A stretch of 50,438 bases of DNA from a bacterium. Lineage in GTDB: Bacteria > Patescibacteriota > Saccharimonadia > Saccharimonadales > Saccharimonadaceae. Positions 47,127 to 50,438 of this stretch are shown here, piece by piece. The notes beneath the pieces are model-generated. The model made no database searches, was not told the origin of the DNA, and was given only the letters and a program-made list of their open reading frames with translations. A program made the translations under genes and the position numbers. Where the stretch lies: NCBI GenBank assembly GCA_030429975.1, contig JAUIGB010000005.1, positions 1 to 50,438 of the forward strand. The letters run 5' to 3'. Numbering within the stretch: the first letter of the stretch is position 1; the number at the start of each line of letters is the position of its first letter.

Positions 47127-49604
47127 ATGGTAAGAGGTGAAGTCAATACTACTAACCCTGTTATTGAACAAGACTCTATAGAGGTACTTGCTCGCTACGA
47201 TGCAGAAATGCGTGATTATCTGAACTCCCCTGATGATTTGGGCGGTGGCATTCAAAATGACCTATCTGATCAGAATTTATCACCAATCCTAAAATTGCTC
47301 ATGGGAGATCATAGAGATTGGGTTGCTCAGCATACGTTTGAGACGACTGTTGATCCAATGAAAGAGAAAGCTCAACGCGTACGTGAAGGGCTAATCAATG
47401 TAGCACACAAGGCGTTATATTTCGCTAGCGACAAGGCTTATGAGGCGAAAGAAACAATCACCAATCCTCTAACCGATAACGCATTAGAAAGAAATATTAA
47501 TCATGCTAATCAATCTGGTGAAAATGTTATAGATTTTGCCCGGGCAAGGGCCAATAGGGCTTCAGACGAAGAAGACAACAAGTCAAATGAACGACGGTTG
47601 AAGCTTGGCGCCGTGCGCGGAATAGGCCGAAAGGCCGTGGCTAGTGTAGTCGTCGCTGCTGGTTTAGCCGGCGGTTTGACATACATGGCTAACAGCGAGC
47701 AGCCTAGCAAGAACGAAATATCATCGATAGCATCCGACGAATTTGGTTACGAGCGCGCTATTCTAACTAGCGCTGTTAAATCATATGTAATTGGTGGTAA
47801 CGGACAAACTGTTGGTCCAGTCGAAGAGTTCGACGTAAAAGGTTACGCGCCAGGTGATAATGACGAGGCCGTACAATGGTCGGCTAATATGGGTATTGGT
47901 GATCCGGGCCATATCCCGCATGAGTCAATCAGAGAAGGCTCAAATACTCTAGTTAATAATTATCATGAATCTAGGTCTCGTGGCGAACACACGCATATCA
48001 GTGCGTATTCATTCGGTACTTACGCCGCGCAGGACGCAATGTGGCGGATATATTCCGAAAACGGCAATCAATGGCCTTCAGACCTAACTGTCGATATAAT
48101 TGGTGGCCCACAAAGTCCGGAAGGACTGACGAGTGGTGGCATTGGCAAGATTGGCGGAATGTTCTTGAAATTACCGGAGCATAGTAACAAGCCATTTCCT
48201 CCAGGCGCAAAAGTACGTGTTATATATCGAGCGGACGATCCATATGCGAGTGGTGGTAATGAAAGCCTGGCTGTATTGCTGTATGATTTGGCCGGTATTC
48301 CGGAGGGTACGCACGAAGCGCCGGCCTTTGGTGACCCAAACTACGAATGGACCATGTCGAGAGATGCTAATGGTATTGAGCACTGGGTGGCTCATCCAAA
48401 GAACGAATGGGTAATCACTGCTTTGCAAAAAGCTGGAATTAATCTAGTAGATACAGATAGTGCCAATAAGGCTATACGAGCATTGTTCCCGCGAAATCAC
48501 GATCCAAATACGCCTCCGCCAGAGGCGAATGTGAGGGAGGCTATGCACTATGCCGCAGTCGCGTTAGACGCTCAATTGGGAACTGGTAACTTATTCCAAA
48601 CAGTCGTTGAAAAAATGCCAGAACCATGGAAGCAAGTTATGGATGATGGTTGGAATGGCTTTAATACTATAGCCGATACCGCGGCCAAGATAGCAAACAA
48701 TGAAATGCCACTAGACGTTGGTGCGCGTATCATCATGAACGAGATATCGCAGATTGCTACTGGTATTGCCAACGCTATTCCTCGTCCAGAACAGGGGTAC
48801 ACTCCATTGCAGGATATGGGTGTTGGCATAGCTGCCGATCAATTCCAACAGTACACAGGGATGGACATCACTCCTCAACTTAATGCGTTTGTAAATAATA
48901 TGCGTAGCAGGATTCAGGCATATATTGATAATCCCGAAAATAGAACACCTCTAATATCGCCTGCAACCAGCGGCTTCAATCAAAACGACCTACCTGACCT
49001 ATCCAATCTGGTGCCAAGTAAATGGCTACCCGATAACACTAATACGTCTATTACTATAGATGTTCCAGAACTACCCACACCATCGAGTATCCCAGAGCCT
49101 GCCCCACCCGCGGTTGGTTCACCGGTTTCGGAACCGAATATGTCAGAGGATAATACACCAATATGGAGAAATGCTCCGCCAATTATATTGCAACCAGAAG
49201 TTATTGACCCCAACCCCGCTCCGCAACCACCCGAGATACAAGCGCCTGCCCCTAGTAGACCAATAGTTGAGCGATCTGCTCCCGCACCAGCACCAGCGCC
49301 CGCTCCGGCTCCGGCACCGGCACCAGCACCACCTCCCCCGCCGCCTCGACCACCACGAGTAGAGCTTCCGCCTCCTCCGCCGCCACCACCAGCACCAGCG
49401 CCCGCTCCTGCTCCCGCACCAGCACCTCCTCCGCCACCACCGGCACCGTCATTCGAAATGCCAAATCTACGAGATTTGATTCCAAATTTCGGTAGCGGAC
49501 AGTCATCTGGTCCTAAGGTTAGCTTCCCGTCTACACCATCATCAGGATCAGGTCCTAGCCCTTCGGGCCCAGCGGTTCAATTGCCTGGATTCCTGCAGAA
49601 CTAA
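47127..49604 (+). CDS. Membrane-anchored PE-PPE-like serine hydrolase with proline-rich tail
   Basis: 825 residues. One TM at about 170-187 (VASVVVAAGLAGGLTYM). The external domain (about 220-480) resembles the mycobacterial PE-PPE alpha/beta hydrolase domain: Y-V-I-G-G-N-G at the start, H-I-S-A-Y-S-F-G-T-Y-A with the nucleophile Ser (about 295), V-D-I-I-G-G-P-Q, and V-R-V-I-Y-R-A-D-D-P. The C-terminal ~180 residues are Pro-rich with (P-A)n and P-P-P-P repeats and a Gly/Ser end. It probably acts at the cell surface on lipid or glycan esters. A second, similar gene follows. Confidence 0.75.
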   Translation: MVRGEVNTTNPVIEQDSIEVLARYDAEMRDYLNSPDDLGGGIQNDLSDQNLSPILKLLMGDHRDWVAQHTFETTVDPMKEKAQRVREGLINVAHKALYFASDKAYEAKETITNPLTDNALERNINHANQSGENVIDFARARANRASDEEDNKSNERRLKLGAVRGIGRKAVASVVVAAGLAGGLTYMANSEQPSKNEISSIASDEFGYERAILTSAVKSYVIGGNGQTVGPVEEFDVKGYAPGDNDEAVQWSANMGIGDPGHIPHESIREGSNTLVNNYHESRSRGEHTHISAYSFGTYAAQDAMWRIYSENGNQWPSDLTVDIIGGPQSPEGLTSGGIGKIGGMFLKLPEHSNKPFPPGAKVRVIYRADDPYASGGNESLAVLLYDLAGIPEGTHEAPAFGDPNYEWTMSRDANGIEHWVAHPKNEWVITALQKAGINLVDTDSANKAIRALFPRNHDPNTPPPEANVREAMHYAAVALDAQLGTGNLFQTVVEKMPEPWKQVMDDGWNGFNTIADTAAKIANNEMPLDVGARIIMNEISQIATGIANAIPRPEQGYTPLQDMGVGIAADQFQQYTGMDITPQLNAFVNNMRSRIQAYIDNPENRTPLISPATSGFNQNDLPDLSNLVPSKWLPDNTNTSITIDVPELPTPSSIPEPAPPAVGSPVSEPNMSEDNTPIWRNAPPIILQPEVIDPNPAPQPPEIQAPAPSRPIVERSAPAPAPAPAPAPAPAPAPPPPPPRPPRVELPPPPPPPPAPAPAPAPAPAPPPPPPAPSFEMPNLRDLIPNFGSGQSSGPKVSFPSTPSSGSGPSPSGPAVQLPGFLQN

Positions 49605-49742
49605 CACGCTTTTTAATTAGACAGGTCTTAGGATAACGATAAGCGGGTCAATTTCTAAATAGTCGTTGTCAATAATACATGACTTATTTGTTCTGGCATT
49701 TTACTACAGTTATTTTTGATGTTAAAAAATATTATTTTAATA

Positions 49743-49762
49743 AAAAAAGCATTAGCTTTTTG
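49743..49762. terminator. Bidirectional hairpin terminator
   Basis: AAAAAAGC-ATTA-GCTTTTT: an A/T-rich stem of 7-8 bp with T-run in both directions, about 140 bp after the first PE-PPE-like gene. Confidence 0.6.
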
Positions 49763-49884
49763 TTATCAGTAGCAACACTTTTGATGTTCGTGTTTGGTTG
49801 GGCACATTTTGTTTGACTTTCATAAATCCCGAATAGTACACTTCGTCCATATAATTAATTCTGGTGGGGGTATCGGGAGCTTTT

Positions 49885-50438
49885 ATGCGAGGGAAAAGAA
49901 ATAGTGAGGCTGCCCCGGCTATTGTAGCGACGGCAGAAAAAACAAATGAAAGCGAGACTTCCAAGTTTCGACGGGCAATCGCGTTGGGCGCCAGCGCGCT
50001 AGTGCTGACAGGTGGTGTTGTTGCGACTAGTGTTGCTGTGGAAAAATCACCAACGATTGCAGTTGCGCAAGCTGACGAACAAGTATTCGTAGGTGGTAAT
50101 GGTGACCCACGCTCTGAGTTTATACGGTCTGAGTATGAACGGTTGGGCATGGTTAATCCAAACGCACGACACATAAACCTTCATTATCCTGCATCCATGT
50201 TCCCGCTAGGTGAAGTTCGTACGGACGAGTCGATAAGGATTGGTGCAGATAATTTAATGGCCGAGATGCACAACAACGCACCCGGCGAGCACATGTATGT
50301 AGAGTGCTTTTCTTTGGGCTCCGCCGTTTGTGACGAGTTTGGTCGGCGACTAAGCAATGGAGGTCAACATCCTATTCCAGAAAACATACATATAATCACG
50401 AATGGCGATGGATATTCAGGAATAGGCCTACTAGATCA
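49885..50438 (+). CDS. Second PE-PPE-like secreted serine hydrolase (3' end outside window)
   Basis: An open frame of 184 codons runs off the right edge with no stop. GGGAG lies 5 nt before the ATG. It has a short basic start, one TM (I-A-L-G-A-S-A-L-V-L-T-G-G-V-V-A-T), then V-F-V-G-G-N-G and Y-V-E-C-F-S-L-G-S-A-V-C-D-E-F, where the nucleophile Ser aligns with S-F-G-T-Y of the previous gene, and I-I-T-N-G-D-G. It is a paralogue of 47127-49604 in tandem. The opposite-strand ORF at 49752-50174 is its shadow. Confidence 0.75.
   Translation, partial: MRGKRNSEAAPAIVATAEKTNESETSKFRRAIALGASALVLTGGVVATSVAVEKSPTIAVAQADEQVFVGGNGDPRSEFIRSEYERLGMVNPNARHINLHYPASMFPLGEVRTDESIRIGADNLMAEMHNNAPGEHMYVECFSLGSAVCDEFGRRLSNGGQHPIPENIHIITNGDGYSGIGLLD

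Noticed and set aside
49752-50174. Minus-strand 140-codon ORF
   Set aside because: It is antisense to the second PE-PPE-like gene, whose plus-strand frame has a signal/TM segment and homology.

Overview
The window most likely comes from a Candidate Phyla Radiation (Patescibacteria) bacterium, probably Candidatus Saccharibacteria. That call is inferred from the gene repertoire: a sortase, a PEGA/beta-propeller envelope protein, a type IV pilin-like protein, a complete F1Fo ATP synthase operon with extra small genes, many membrane-anchored proteins of unknown function, and two tandem secreted PE-PPE-like serine hydrolases. There is no rRNA gene to confirm it. The left 180 bp is a dihydroorotase fragment fused head-on to a truncated MFS exporter, so that end may be a chimeric contig end or a genuine rearrangement scar.

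Layout. 1-4.1 kb: AbrB-type regulator plus truncated MFS exporter, SRPBCC protein, rhodanese, alpha/beta hydrolase and small membrane proteins. 4.1-9.2 kb: accessory region with a structured RNA (4199-4520), a probable second copy on the other strand (about 8895-9148), a 38-nt repeat, an unlisted 57-residue membrane protein, a secreted zinc metalloprotease and a TIR-like protein. 9.1-13.4 kb: envelope proteins and a sortase. 13.5-19.6 kb: tRNA-Leu with partial copies, several GC-rich single-gene cassettes, a GC-rich structured non-coding block, and two kinase-like or ribokinase-like proteins. 19.6-28.5 kb: exonuclease III, SmpB, a cytidylate-kinase-like protein, hydrolases, two GT4 glycosyltransferases, a glutaredoxin and two more GC-rich cassettes. 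28.5-36.4 kb: ATP synthase operon (atpZ-B-E-F-H-A-x-y-G-z-D-C) with three unrecognised genes inserted. 36.4-39.6 kb: a carbonic-anhydrase-like metal protein and a three-gene coiled-coil envelope operon. 39.6-45.5 kb: Dus, a GC-rich tRNA/structured-RNA cluster, a UvrD helicase-nuclease and a patatin-like protein. 45.5-50.4 kb: a small unknown protein, a pilin-like and coiled-coil pair, and the PE-PPE-like pair.

Two expression styles run through the window. About twenty first-in-operon genes have a TATAAT-like box 6-9 nt before the start codon and no Shine-Dalgarno, as expected for leaderless mRNAs. Downstream operon genes have Shine-Dalgarno sequences. A second set of isolated genes is GC-rich in codon use and usually has its own promoter, a 5' leader often carrying a hairpin, a Shine-Dalgarno and a strong Rho-independent terminator. 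They look like self-contained acquired cassettes. The strongest candidate for something undescribed is the two-copy structured RNA, whose nested helices show compensatory changes between copies, although part of it also aligns codon by codon without gaps.
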